A stretch of DNA of 10,787 nucleotides, taken from the NCBI GenBank assembly GCA_003139735.1, contig PLGA01000606.1:21364-32150 (forward strand). Direction: 5' to 3'. This document shows, one piece after another, positions 1-6,027 of the stretch (position 1 is the stretch's first letter; each line of letters opens with the position of its first letter). The position numbers and the translations under genes are program-made. The notes under the pieces are model-generated. The model was not told where the DNA came from, made no database searches, and saw nothing but the letters and a program-made list of their open reading frames with translations. Source of the DNA: Bryobacterales bacterium (GTDB lineage: Bacteria; Acidobacteriota; Terriglobia; Bryobacterales; Bryobacteraceae).

Positions 1-2
1 TG

Positions 3-1286
3 CAGAAGGACGTCTCGATCAGTCCCTGGGCCGTTGCGGGGGCCGCCACGGGCCGGGGGCAAGGCGCGATCATTATCAGGTTCCGCTACCCCGACAGATT
101 CAAGGCCAGGGACGTGGTGGAAGAACTGGTGGGCGAGTTCACGAGCGAGGACGTCACCATCCAAGGCAATGCAGCGAAGATGACCCAGGGGTTTCTCACC
201 GATCAGTTGAAGGAAGCCAAAGACAGGCTGGATAAGATCCAGACGAATGTCGCCAGGTTTCGCGAGGAAAACTCGGGCCGTTTGCCGGACAATGCCATAT
301 ACAACGCGAACCAGTTCTCGTCGCTTGAGAACCAGGTGAGCGCAGCCGACGAGAGAATCAGCAACCTGCAGATGGAACGGCGCAACACGCAGAATACTCT
401 GCAGAGCAACGAGGACCTGCTCAGTTACATGACCAGTACCGCCCAGGGCGCCCCAGGCGAGGATCGTGCGAGCCAAGACCTGGCCAATCGCGACAGACAG
501 ATCCAGAGTGAGGATGCCACTCTGGCGGGGCTCCGGCAGACCTATCGCGACGATTTTCCGGCCGTAAAGGCCCAGCAGGCTAAGATCAATAACCTGAAAC
601 AGCAGCGGGACCAGGAGGCGGCCAAGGAGACCGCGAAACCCGCCGAGCCCGCAAAGAGCCTAAGCCCCGTGACAACGGCCAACATCCAGCAGCAAAAGGA
701 CCGGATTCAGGGCATTCAGACGCAGATCGATAACCTCGACCTGGAGGTTAAGAGGACCACGGAAGGCAAGGCGGGACTGGCGAAGCAAATCGACGCGGTG
801 CGAGGCAAGATCGAATCCAGCCCGGCAGTCGAGCAGAGGTACAGCGAATTGACCCAGGACCTCGCGTTCGCGAAGACAAGCTATGACGATCTGGTCAAGA
901 AGGAAAAGGAATCCGAAACCACGCAGGACATCCAGGAGCGCCACTTGGGCGAGCAACTCGAACTGCTCGATCAGGCTTCGCTGCCTTCGACTCCGGTGGA
1001 CCCGAACCGTTGGGGGATCTCGGCCATCGGCGCCGGCGTGGGGCTGATGATTGGCTTGGCGCTGGCAGGCGCCAAAGAGGCGAAAGACGCTTCGCTGAAG
1101 AATCTCAAGGACGTTCGCGCCTACACGAACCTGCCGGTGCTGACCAGTATTCCGCTGCTGGAGAACGCGCTTCTGGTGCGAAGGAAGAGGCGTCTCTTCT
1201 GGCTGGCGTGGACCACCGCGGGCATCGTGGGCAGCGCGGCGATGTTCATTTCCATGATGTACTACATGACCCCGAAGCCGCAATAG
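3..1286 (+). CDS. GumC/Wzz-family exopolysaccharide chain-length determinant (5' end outside window)
   Basis: Inner-membrane polysaccharide co-polymerase that sets chain length and supports export of an exopolysaccharide, working with the tyrosine kinase encoded next. The reading frame is open from the window edge. The visible part starts inside the periplasmic domain with the family-typical stretch IIIRFRYPDRFKARDVV. It continues as a long charged, Gln/Glu/Lys-rich coiled-coil region (about positions 180-960), then the proline-rich LPSTPVDPNRW motif and a transmembrane helix (GISAIGAGVGLMIGLALAG, about 1015-1070). After it come a short cytoplasmic segment containing VRAYTNLPVLTSIP, a basic RRKRR and a second C-terminal hydrophobic helix before the TAG stop. 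The N-terminal TM and Wzz signature lie upstream of the window. The first GTG visible at 114 is internal and not a credible start. Family assignment is confident; the specific polymer is unknown. Confidence 0.88.
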   Translation, partial: QKDVSISPWAVAGAATGRGQGAIIIRFRYPDRFKARDVVEELVGEFTSEDVTIQGNAAKMTQGFLTDQLKEAKDRLDKIQTNVARFREENSGRLPDNAIYNANQFSSLENQVSAADERISNLQMERRNTQNTLQSNEDLLSYMTSTAQGAPGEDRASQDLANRDRQIQSEDATLAGLRQTYRDDFPAVKAQQAKINNLKQQRDQEAAKETAKPAEPAKSLSPVTTANIQQQKDRIQGIQTQIDNLDLEVKRTTEGKAGLAKQIDAVRGKIESSPAVEQRYSELTQDLAFAKTSYDDLVKKEKESETTQDIQERHLGEQLELLDQASLPSTPVDPNRWGISAIGAGVGLMIGLALAGAKEAKDASLKNLKDVRAYTNLPVLTSIPLLENALLVRRKRRLFWLAWTTAGIVGSAAMFISMMYYMTPKPQ

Positions 1287-1305
1287 AGACCAAGGCGGAG
1301 ATGCG

Positions 1306-2172
1306 ATGAGCCGAGTACACGATGCGTTACGGCGGGCCGAAAGCGTAGGATCCCCGGCGGAGCCGCCCCTCGCCGCCGTGGAGGCCGTCCGGGATCCCGA
1401 GGCTTCGGCTCATCCCGTAGCCGTAGCTCCCCAGACGGTCCGCGCGAGCCAGGACGACGGACCGTTGGCGGAGGCCATCTCCATGCCATACCGGCCCGCG
1501 CCGGAGTCCCACCTGCTCGATCTCAACAATTCGCACGAAACCCCGGCCGAGGAGTTCCGAACCCTGCGTACCCGCCTGAATCATTTGCAGACGCTCCAAC
1601 CGCTGCACACCCTGATCGTAAGCAGCTCTTCGCCCGCCGAAGGCAAGACTTTCGTCTCGGTGAACCTGGCTCTGGCGCAGGCGCAGCTATCGGAGCATCT
1701 GGTGCTGTTGTGCGACTTCGACCTGCGCAGGCCGGTTATCCATAACCTGTTCCAGATGGATCGCGCGCCCGGCGTCTCGGATTATCTTTCCGGAAAGTGC
1801 CGGTTCTCCGAGGCGCTGCGCCGCGTGGAAGGCGCGAACCTATACGTCATGCCGGCCGGAGGGCCGGTCAAGAATCCTTTGGAACTGCTGAATACGCGGC
1901 AGGCCAGACTGATGTTCGAGGAACTGCCGAAGCACTTCAACTGGTCGATTTTCGACACGCCGCCGCTGTTGTTTTCCGCGGACGCCAACTTGCTCGCAAC
2001 CCTGGCCGACGGCGCCTTGCTGGTGGTGAAGATCGGCGCCACGACCTTCGACAACATCACGCGCGCAATGCAGTCGCTGTGTGAGAACAACGTGGTGGGA
2101 ATCGTCGCCAACGGCGCCCGCGCCTCGGAATTGTACAGCAAGTACACGTATTACTACTCGAAGGCGGAGTGA
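1306..2172 (+). CDS. CpsD/CapB-type bacterial tyrosine autokinase (BY-kinase)
   Basis: Cytoplasmic P-loop tyrosine kinase of 288 aa that autophosphorylates a C-terminal tyrosine cluster. It cycles with the upstream membrane protein to control exopolysaccharide polymerisation and export. Visible motifs: Walker A SSSPAEGKT (Lys114), Walker A' LLCDFDLRRP (Asp137, Asp139), Walker B-like IFDTPPLLF (Asp217), and a tail with Tyr277, 280, 282, 283 and 284. The N-terminus MSRVHDALRRAE matches the MSRI-x-EALRKAE style of exosortase/PEP-CTERM-associated kinases. About 60 Pro/Ala-rich residues then link it to the kinase domain. The ATG is 19 nt after the previous stop and is preceded by AAGGCGGAG at 1292-1300 (good spacing), so the two genes are almost certainly one operon. 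The stop codon lies in a 10-bp tandem duplication. Separate membrane and kinase subunits are usual in Firmicutes and also occur in Acidobacteria. Confidence 0.9.
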   Translation: MSRVHDALRRAESVGSPAEPPLAAVEAVRDPEASAHPVAVAPQTVRASQDDGPLAEAISMPYRPAPESHLLDLNNSHETPAEEFRTLRTRLNHLQTLQPLHTLIVSSSSPAEGKTFVSVNLALAQAQLSEHLVLLCDFDLRRPVIHNLFQMDRAPGVSDYLSGKCRFSEALRRVEGANLYVMPAGGPVKNPLELLNTRQARLMFEELPKHFNWSIFDTPPLLFSADANLLATLADGALLVVKIGATTFDNITRAMQSLCENNVVGIVANGARASELYSKYTYYYSKAE

Positions 2173-2181
2173 GGCGGAGTG
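2162..2181. repeat. 10-bp perfect tandem duplication over the kinase stop codon
   Basis: The decamer AGGCGGAGTG occurs twice head to tail (2162-2171 and 2172-2181). The first copy carries the end of the kinase gene (Lys-Ala-Glu) and most of its TGA stop; the second runs into the outer end of the inverted-repeat element that follows. The duplication is read directly from the sequence. Whether it came from slippage or from insertion of the adjacent element is not known. Confidence 0.75.
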
Positions 2182-2265
2182 GGGCGGACCTCCCGGTCTG
2201 CCTGCTTGGCGAGGCGCACCCCACGCGGCAGGATAACAAGAAGGCAGACCGGGGGTCCGCGCCAC
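2179..2265. repeat. REPIN-like element: two inverted palindromic REP-type units
   Basis: Left arm 2179-2208 and right arm 2237-2265 are imperfect inverted copies of each other (about 29 nt, three or four differences), separated by a 28-nt spacer. Each arm is itself a small palindrome: GCGGACC, 3-4 nt, GGTCTGC on the left; GCAGACC, a short G-run, GGTCCGC on the right. Read inward, both outer ends begin with GTGG. This matches the plan of REP doublets or REPINs: a conserved 5' tetranucleotide, a GC-rich hairpin, and paired inverted units. The right end touches the stop codon of the histidine kinase gene. Lying between convergent genes, it could also act as a bidirectional terminator or mRNA-end stabiliser. 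Structure is certain; REPIN identity is inferred from architecture because no second genomic copy can be seen here. Confidence 0.7.
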
Positions 2266-3600
2266 TTAGGCTTTCGAAGCCGCGGCCGGCGGCAGTTCCG
2301 TCTTCAGTTCGGGCGACTCGATGCGGACGCAGGTGCCCTCTCCCGGCCGGCTGTCTATCCACATCCCGTATTCGCTTCCGAACAGCACGCGGAGCCGCTC
2401 GTTAACGTTACCCATGCCGATGCCGTGTTCAAGCACCGTCGCCAGGCGGGCCTCCGGGATGCCAACGCCATCGTCCTCCACCGAGAGGTACAGCCTGGCG
2501 CCGCTGCGGCGCGCTCGAATCCGGATAATCCCCCCTTCCACTTTGCTGCTCAGACCGTGCTTGATGGAGTTCTCTACCAGGGGCTGCAGGAGCATGCTGG
2601 GCACGAGCATGTCCAGCGTGTCCTCGGCAACGTCCTTCTCAAAGCGGAGTTTCTCCCCGAAGCGGACCACCTCGATGGCAAGGTAGTCCTCGATGAAGCT
2701 CAGTTCGTCGCGCAGCGCGCTGAAGTTCTCGTGCTTGCGCAAAAGCCTGCGCAGCACTTTCGAGAGCTTCACCACCATGACCCGCGCCTGGTCCGGATTG
2801 GTCCGAATCAACGACGAGACCGAGTTCAGGGTGTTGAACAGGAAGTGCGGGTTAATCTGGCTGGTCAGGGCCGCCAGGCGCGCCTCCACAAGCAAGCGCT
2901 CCTGCTCCTCCAGCTTCTTTTCGTAGCGGGTGGTATTCCAAATCTTCAGTGGAACGGCCACCGCGAACAACGTGGACGCGTACAAAGCCACCAGCGCCAC
3001 CCAATGCGGCAGCGGCAACTCCTGCGGGTCCCGCCCCAGAAAGAAAAGTTCCGCGGGAAAGAAACCACCCAACGTCCACAGCAGGAACTCCGTAAACAGG
3101 ATGGAAGCGAACAGCACCAGGTGAAACGCGGTTCGCCGGTACTTATAGCTCTCCTTGAAAAACCGGTAGACGCTAAGGTCGAAGAAGGGCGAAAATCGCC
3201 AGATATCCTCCGGGTCTGGCGCACAGTCGCGCAGAAGGCCGCCGAAAACACCGACGCCCGCCAGCAGGGCCATGGTTAGCCGTTCGTGATGGAACATGGC
3301 GGGCAGGGAAATGACCACTCCCGAGGTCAACCCCGTGACATAGCCGCCCAGCAGCCCGGCGAGCAGGCTGCCCTCCAGACCGAGATCGGCCCCGTGGTAT
3401 GAGGGGCGGCTAAAGACGCGCACGGCGACGCTGGCGCCGAAAACGATGGAGAACCACAACGACAGCGATAGCCGCTGCTTCATGGCGCGGTTTTCCCGCA
3501 TCAACAACGCCTTAAACGGGCTGAAGCGCGCCAGCACGGAGGCGACCGACGCCATCGCGGCCAGCTTCACCAACAGCGAAACCAGGTAGCTATCCCACAT
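2266..3600 (-). CDS. LytS/YehU-type membrane sensor histidine kinase
   Basis: Sensor kinase of 444 aa that would autophosphorylate a histidine and pass the phosphate to a response regulator, in this family usually a LytTR-type DNA-binding protein. The N-terminal 200 residues or so are hydrophobic with about six helices, resembling the 5TM-5TMR_LYT sensor domain of LytS. A charged linker (EKKLEEQERLLVEARLAALT) leads to the His_kinase domain motif QINPHFLFNTLNSV, with His252 as the likely phosphorylation site. The ATPase domain has LLQPLVENSIKHGL (N-box, Asn344), VEDDGVGIP (about 375-383) and the GEGTCVRI end. The ATG at 3600 is the first start after an in-frame stop and begins directly before a TM helix; no clear Shine-Dalgarno is seen. 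The gene is convergent with the kinase at its 3' end and divergent from ribA. No partner regulator lies in the window. The ligand is unknown. Confidence 0.88.
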   Translation of the reverse strand: MWDSYLVSLLVKLAAMASVASVLARFSPFKALLMRENRAMKQRLSLSLWFSIVFGASVAVRVFSRPSYHGADLGLEGSLLAGLLGGYVTGLTSGVVISLPAMFHHERLTMALLAGVGVFGGLLRDCAPDPEDIWRFSPFFDLSVYRFFKESYKYRRTAFHLVLFASILFTEFLLWTLGGFFPAELFFLGRDPQELPLPHWVALVALYASTLFAVAVPLKIWNTTRYEKKLEEQERLLVEARLAALTSQINPHFLFNTLNSVSSLIRTNPDQARVMVVKLSKVLRRLLRKHENFSALRDELSFIEDYLAIEVVRFGEKLRFEKDVAEDTLDMLVPSMLLQPLVENSIKHGLSSKVEGGIIRIRARRSGARLYLSVEDDGVGIPEARLATVLEHGIGMGNVNERLRVLFGSEYGMWIDSRPGEGTCVRIESPELKTELPPAAASKA

Positions 3601-3623
3601 CCGTCGCTGGAAGCCATTATAAT
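3594..3623 (+). promoter_or_regulatory. Candidate sigma70-type promoter for ribA
   Basis: A perfect TATAAT is at 3618-3623. A weak -35-like CCCACA (3594-3599) stands 18 nt upstream, inside the start of the divergent gene. The expected transcription start is near 3630, giving a leader of about 23 nt to the ribA ATG. Seen by eye only; the -35 matches 3 of 6 consensus bases. Confidence 0.45.
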
Positions 3624-3643
3624 AGAGGCATTAAGGTTCCCAA
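3616..3643 (-). promoter_or_regulatory. Candidate promoter for the histidine kinase, overlapping the ribA -10
   Basis: The octamer ATTATAAT (3616-3623) reads as TATAAT on both strands. On the minus strand the -10 is 3621-3616, with TTGGGA (3643-3638) 16 nt upstream as a 4-of-6 match to the -35. Transcription would begin near 3609, only about 9 nt before the start codon at 3600, so the mRNA would be nearly leaderless. That fits the absence of a visible Shine-Dalgarno. Confidence 0.4.
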
Positions 3644-3652
3644 TAGCCAAGC

Positions 3653-4270
3653 ATGAGCAATTGCGCCGCGCCGAGGCTCGCGAAAGTAGCCGAAGCCGAT
3701 TTTCCCACACAGTTTGGCCGCTTCCGGATCTACGGGTTTGAGGGCGGCGCCGGAGACCACGCGGAGGAAGCCATCGCGCTGGCCATGGGCAGCCTGCCTG
3801 ACGGACCTCCGCCGCTGGTTCGCATCCATTCCCAGTGCCTGACGGGCGACGTGTTCCACAGTTTGCGCTGCGATTGCCGCGCGCAGCTCGAAATCGCTCT
3901 CAAGAGCATCGCGCGGGAAGGCCGCGGTCTGCTGATTTACGAGCGCCAGGAAGGGCGAGGCATAGGCCTGCTCAACAAGCTGCGCGCCTACGAATTACAG
4001 GATCAGGGCGCCGACACGGTGGAAGCCAACGAGCGTCTGGGCTTCGAACCCGATCTGCGGAGCTACGAGCTTCCCGCCGCCGTTCTGGGGTACTTCGGGC
4101 TGCGCTCGGTTCGGCTGCTCTCGAACAACCCGGAAAAAGTCGCGGCCGTGGAGAACGCGGGAATCGAAGTGGCCGAACGGGTGCCCTGTCTGGCCGCGGT
4201 CCTCGACACCAGCGAAGCCTATCTGCGGACAAAGAAAGAGAAGATGGGCCATCTTCTGGATGAGCTGTAG
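3653..4270 (+). CDS. ribA: GTP cyclohydrolase II
   Basis: Catalyses the first step of riboflavin synthesis, converting GTP to 2,5-diamino-6-ribosylamino-4(3H)-pyrimidinone 5'-phosphate, formate and pyrophosphate. The 205-aa protein has the length of stand-alone RibA and shows no fused DHBP synthase (RibB) domain. The zinc site is visible in SQCLTGDVFHSLRCDC: Cys62, Cys73 and Cys75, corresponding to E. coli Cys54/65/67. ERQEGRGIGLLNKLRAYELQDQG and TVEANERLGFEPDLR follow, with Tyr113, Asp134 and Arg136 at the positions of E. coli catalytic Tyr105, Asp126 and Arg128. LLSNNPEKV and the C-terminal KKEKMGHLL are also family-typical. The ATG is the first start after an in-frame TAG at 3644; the ribosome site is weak (TTAAGG further upstream). 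Other rib genes are not nearby, and the 52-nt upstream gap is too short for an FMN riboswitch. Confidence 0.95.
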   Translation: MSNCAAPRLAKVAEADFPTQFGRFRIYGFEGGAGDHAEEAIALAMGSLPDGPPPLVRIHSQCLTGDVFHSLRCDCRAQLEIALKSIAREGRGLLIYERQEGRGIGLLNKLRAYELQDQGADTVEANERLGFEPDLRSYELPAAVLGYFGLRSVRLLSNNPEKVAAVENAGIEVAERVPCLAAVLDTSEAYLRTKKEKMGHLLDEL

Positions 4271-4279
4271 GGTGTCTTT

Positions 4280-4382
4280 TTGACGCGGAGACGGGCCCGC
4301 AAGGGCAGCGGGCGCCCCGCCGCGGAGAAAACCTCTATAGTCGGGCGTTGCGTTCCTCCGCGACTCCGCGTCTCCGCGTCAA
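4280..4382. repeat. Perfect 14-bp inverted repeat with tandem octamers
   Basis: TTGACGCGGAGACG at 4280-4293 is perfectly repeated in inverted orientation at 4369-4382, enclosing 75 nt. The right arm is part of three consecutive octamers, CTCCGCGA-CTCCGCGT-CTCCGCGT (4356-4379). Inside the spacer a smaller hairpin GCCCGC/GCGGGC (4295-4300 with 4308-4313) can form. The element fills the gap between ribA and the tRNA promoter, and its right arm covers the position where the tRNA -35 would be. It resembles short non-autonomous or REP-like intergenic repeats. Family identity is not established. Confidence 0.65.
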
Positions 4383-4391
4383 GCCTTACGC

Positions 4392-4397
4392 TATAAT
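4392..4397 (+). promoter_or_regulatory. Probable -10 box for tRNA-Leu
   Basis: A perfect TATAAT lies 23 nt before the mature tRNA 5' end. No good -35 is found at 16-18 nt upstream (the bases there belong to the inverted-repeat arm). The short leader holds a small hairpin, GGGCG-ACG-CGCCC (4406-4418), just before the tRNA. Confidence 0.45.
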
Positions 4398-4420
4398 TTT
4401 CATGAGGGCGACGCGCCCAT

Positions 4421-4507
4421 GCGGTCGTGGCGAAATTGGCAGACGCGCCAGACTTAGGATCTGGTCCACGAGAGTGGGTGGAGGTTCAAGTCCTCTCGGC
4501 CGCACCA
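4421..4507 (+). tRNA. tRNA-Leu (anticodon UAG)
   Basis: Class II tRNA of 87 nt with encoded CCA (4505-4507). The acceptor stem GCGGTCG pairs with CGGCCGC over 7 bp (one G-U). The anticodon arm is CCAGA-CTTAGGA-TCTGG with anticodon TAG at 4455-4457, decoding CUA and related leucine codons. The long variable arm around TCCACGAGAGTGGGT is typical of leucine tRNAs. The T arm is GGAGG-TTCAAGT-CCTCT and the D region GCGAAATTGGCAGACGC is normal. It is convergent with the isomerase gene, whose stop is 36 nt away. No integrase or duplicated 3' end suggests use as an attachment site. Confidence 0.97.
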
Positions 4508-4543
4508 ACCCGCTTCCCCGCCCTGCCCTGAGTTCCCTGCGCT

Positions 4544-5962
4544 CTACTCGGCGGCTGCCCACTTCAGTTCGAGATCCTCGATCTCTTGTTTGTACCGCTC
4601 GAAGCCGGGGCGGCCCATCAGTCCGTAGGTGAATAACTTGCCCTGCTCCACCCCCGGCTGGTTAAAGGCGTCGATATCGAGCATTTCCCCGATGAAGGCG
4701 GTCTGGAACTCCATCATCTGCAGAAACGCGCCCAAGTGCTCTTCGTCCAGGCGGTCGAGAGTCACCGTGCAGTGTGGGCGGCCGTTCATGGAGAGGGCGG
4801 CGGCCGTGGCGCGCTGCTCGGCGTCGATCAGCTTCGTCAGAGTCTGGTCCACCAGATAATCGACCGATTCCAGTCCGAACGTACGGGCGGGAATCGTATC
4901 GGGCGCCCCGAATTCCTCCACCTTCCAGAAGGTGAACACTTTGTCGTTTGGACCCTCGATGTACAACTGTACCTGGGAGTGCTGATCGGTGGCTCCCAGG
5001 GCCGCCACGGGCGTCTGTCCCACGTTCTCCGTTTTCCCTCCGTCTTGCCGGACCTTGCCCAGAGATTCCGCCCAGAGCTGGCGGAACCAGAAAGCCGTGC
5101 CCCAGAGATGGTTGGAGTAAGGGAACGCGACCTGGATGGGCTTCTTCTTCCAGATCAGCCATTGCCACAGGGCTGCCCGCAAGGCGACGTTCTCCTTGAG
5201 ATCGGGCAGCCAGGAGCGGTGCGTCATCTCGGCGGCGCCGCGGGTGAGTGCGACGATATCGATCCCTATGAGCGCCGCGGGCAACAGCCCCACCGGAGAA
5301 AGCACGCTGAAACGCCCACCTACGTTTTCGGGGACGCCAAACGTCTTGTAGCCCTCATTGGCGGCGAGCTCGGCAAGCGGGCTCTTATACTTGCCTTTGT
5401 TCTTGCCTTCCGTGTACTTGCCCTCTGTGGTGACGGCCGCGATGCGGTTGCTGGCTTCGGCCCCGAGGGCCTGCTCCAACCAGTCGCGGACAATCAGAAA
5501 CGTCGACACGGTTTCGGCCGTGGCGCCCGATTTCGCGATTACCAAAGCGAGGGTCTTCCGGGCGTCCATGGATGCCAGAGCCGCCGCCGTGAACGAGGGG
5601 TCGATGTTGTCGAGAATTACCAGCCGCGGGTGTTCCGGCGTGACGGCGCCCTGCACGGGGTGCGGCCCGCGGATGCCGCAATCGAGCGCCCACGCTCCCA
5701 GCGCGCTCCCGCCGATGCCCACCAGGCAGACCGTGTCGTACTCGAAAGGGACGGAATCGACATACTGTTGAATCGCGTCGATCATGTCCTTTTGGAAAGG
5801 AAGGTGGGGGAATCCGTAAAGGCCCTTTTCGCTCTTCTCGCGGAATGACGCCAACGCCGTCAGGGCTTTGGGCAGGGCCTGTTCATATTCCGAAGTGGTG
5901 ACGCCATTGGCCTTTCCGGTCACGCCGGCCAGCAGGCGTTTCTCGTCGAACTGAATCTTCAT
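4544..5962 (-). CDS. pgi: Glucose-6-phosphate isomerase
   Basis: Cytoplasmic enzyme that interconverts glucose 6-phosphate and fructose 6-phosphate in glycolysis, gluconeogenesis and sugar-nucleotide supply. The 472-aa protein is of the shorter bacterial type (the E. coli enzyme is about 550 aa). Motifs in order: GIGGSALGAWAL (from about residue 82), the phosphate-binding VIAKSGATAETVSTF, GVPENVGGRFSVLSPVG (PGI signature), LWAESLGKV with catalytic-type Glu299, GATDQHSQVQL with His328, and FNQPGVEQGK with Lys442. The ATG at 5962 is chosen because GGAGG sits 8 nt upstream and the protein begins MKIQFDEKRLL. A TTG at 5983 would add seven residues but would put that ribosome site inside the gene. 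It lies 65 nt downstream of the RDD-domain gene on the same strand and could share its transcript. Confidence 0.95.
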   Translation of the reverse strand: MKIQFDEKRLLAGVTGKANGVTTSEYEQALPKALTALASFREKSEKGLYGFPHLPFQKDMIDAIQQYVDSVPFEYDTVCLVGIGGSALGAWALDCGIRGPHPVQGAVTPEHPRLVILDNIDPSFTAAALASMDARKTLALVIAKSGATAETVSTFLIVRDWLEQALGAEASNRIAAVTTEGKYTEGKNKGKYKSPLAELAANEGYKTFGVPENVGGRFSVLSPVGLLPAALIGIDIVALTRGAAEMTHRSWLPDLKENVALRAALWQWLIWKKKPIQVAFPYSNHLWGTAFWFRQLWAESLGKVRQDGGKTENVGQTPVAALGATDQHSQVQLYIEGPNDKVFTFWKVEEFGAPDTIPARTFGLESVDYLVDQTLTKLIDAEQRATAAALSMNGRPHCTVTLDRLDEEHLGAFLQMMEFQTAFIGEMLDIDAFNQPGVEQGKLFTYGLMGRPGFERYKQEIEDLELKWAAAE

Positions 5963-6027
5963 TGAGGGGGCCTCCGAGTGCAATCGCGCGCGGGCGCGAC
6001 GGAAATTCGAGCAACCTCAATTCTAAC

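Noticed and set aside
2179..3279. Long plus-strand open frame (366 codons) opposite the histidine kinase
   Set aside because: It is antisense to a gene with clear His-kinase and ATPase motifs, starts inside the inverted repeat, and has arginine/histidine/glutamine-rich composition typical of GC-rich shadow frames.
3601..3652. FMN riboswitch before ribA
   Set aside because: The whole intergenic gap is 52 nt, far shorter than an FMN aptamer, and none of its conserved elements are visible.
4421..4507. tRNA-Leu as a mobile-element attachment site
   Set aside because: No integrase gene and no direct repeat of the tRNA 3' end are present; the tRNA is flanked by housekeeping genes.
4736..5848. Plus-strand open frame of 370 codons opposite pgi
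   Set aside because: It lies wholly within pgi on the opposite strand, has no recognisable domain and has shadow-frame composition.
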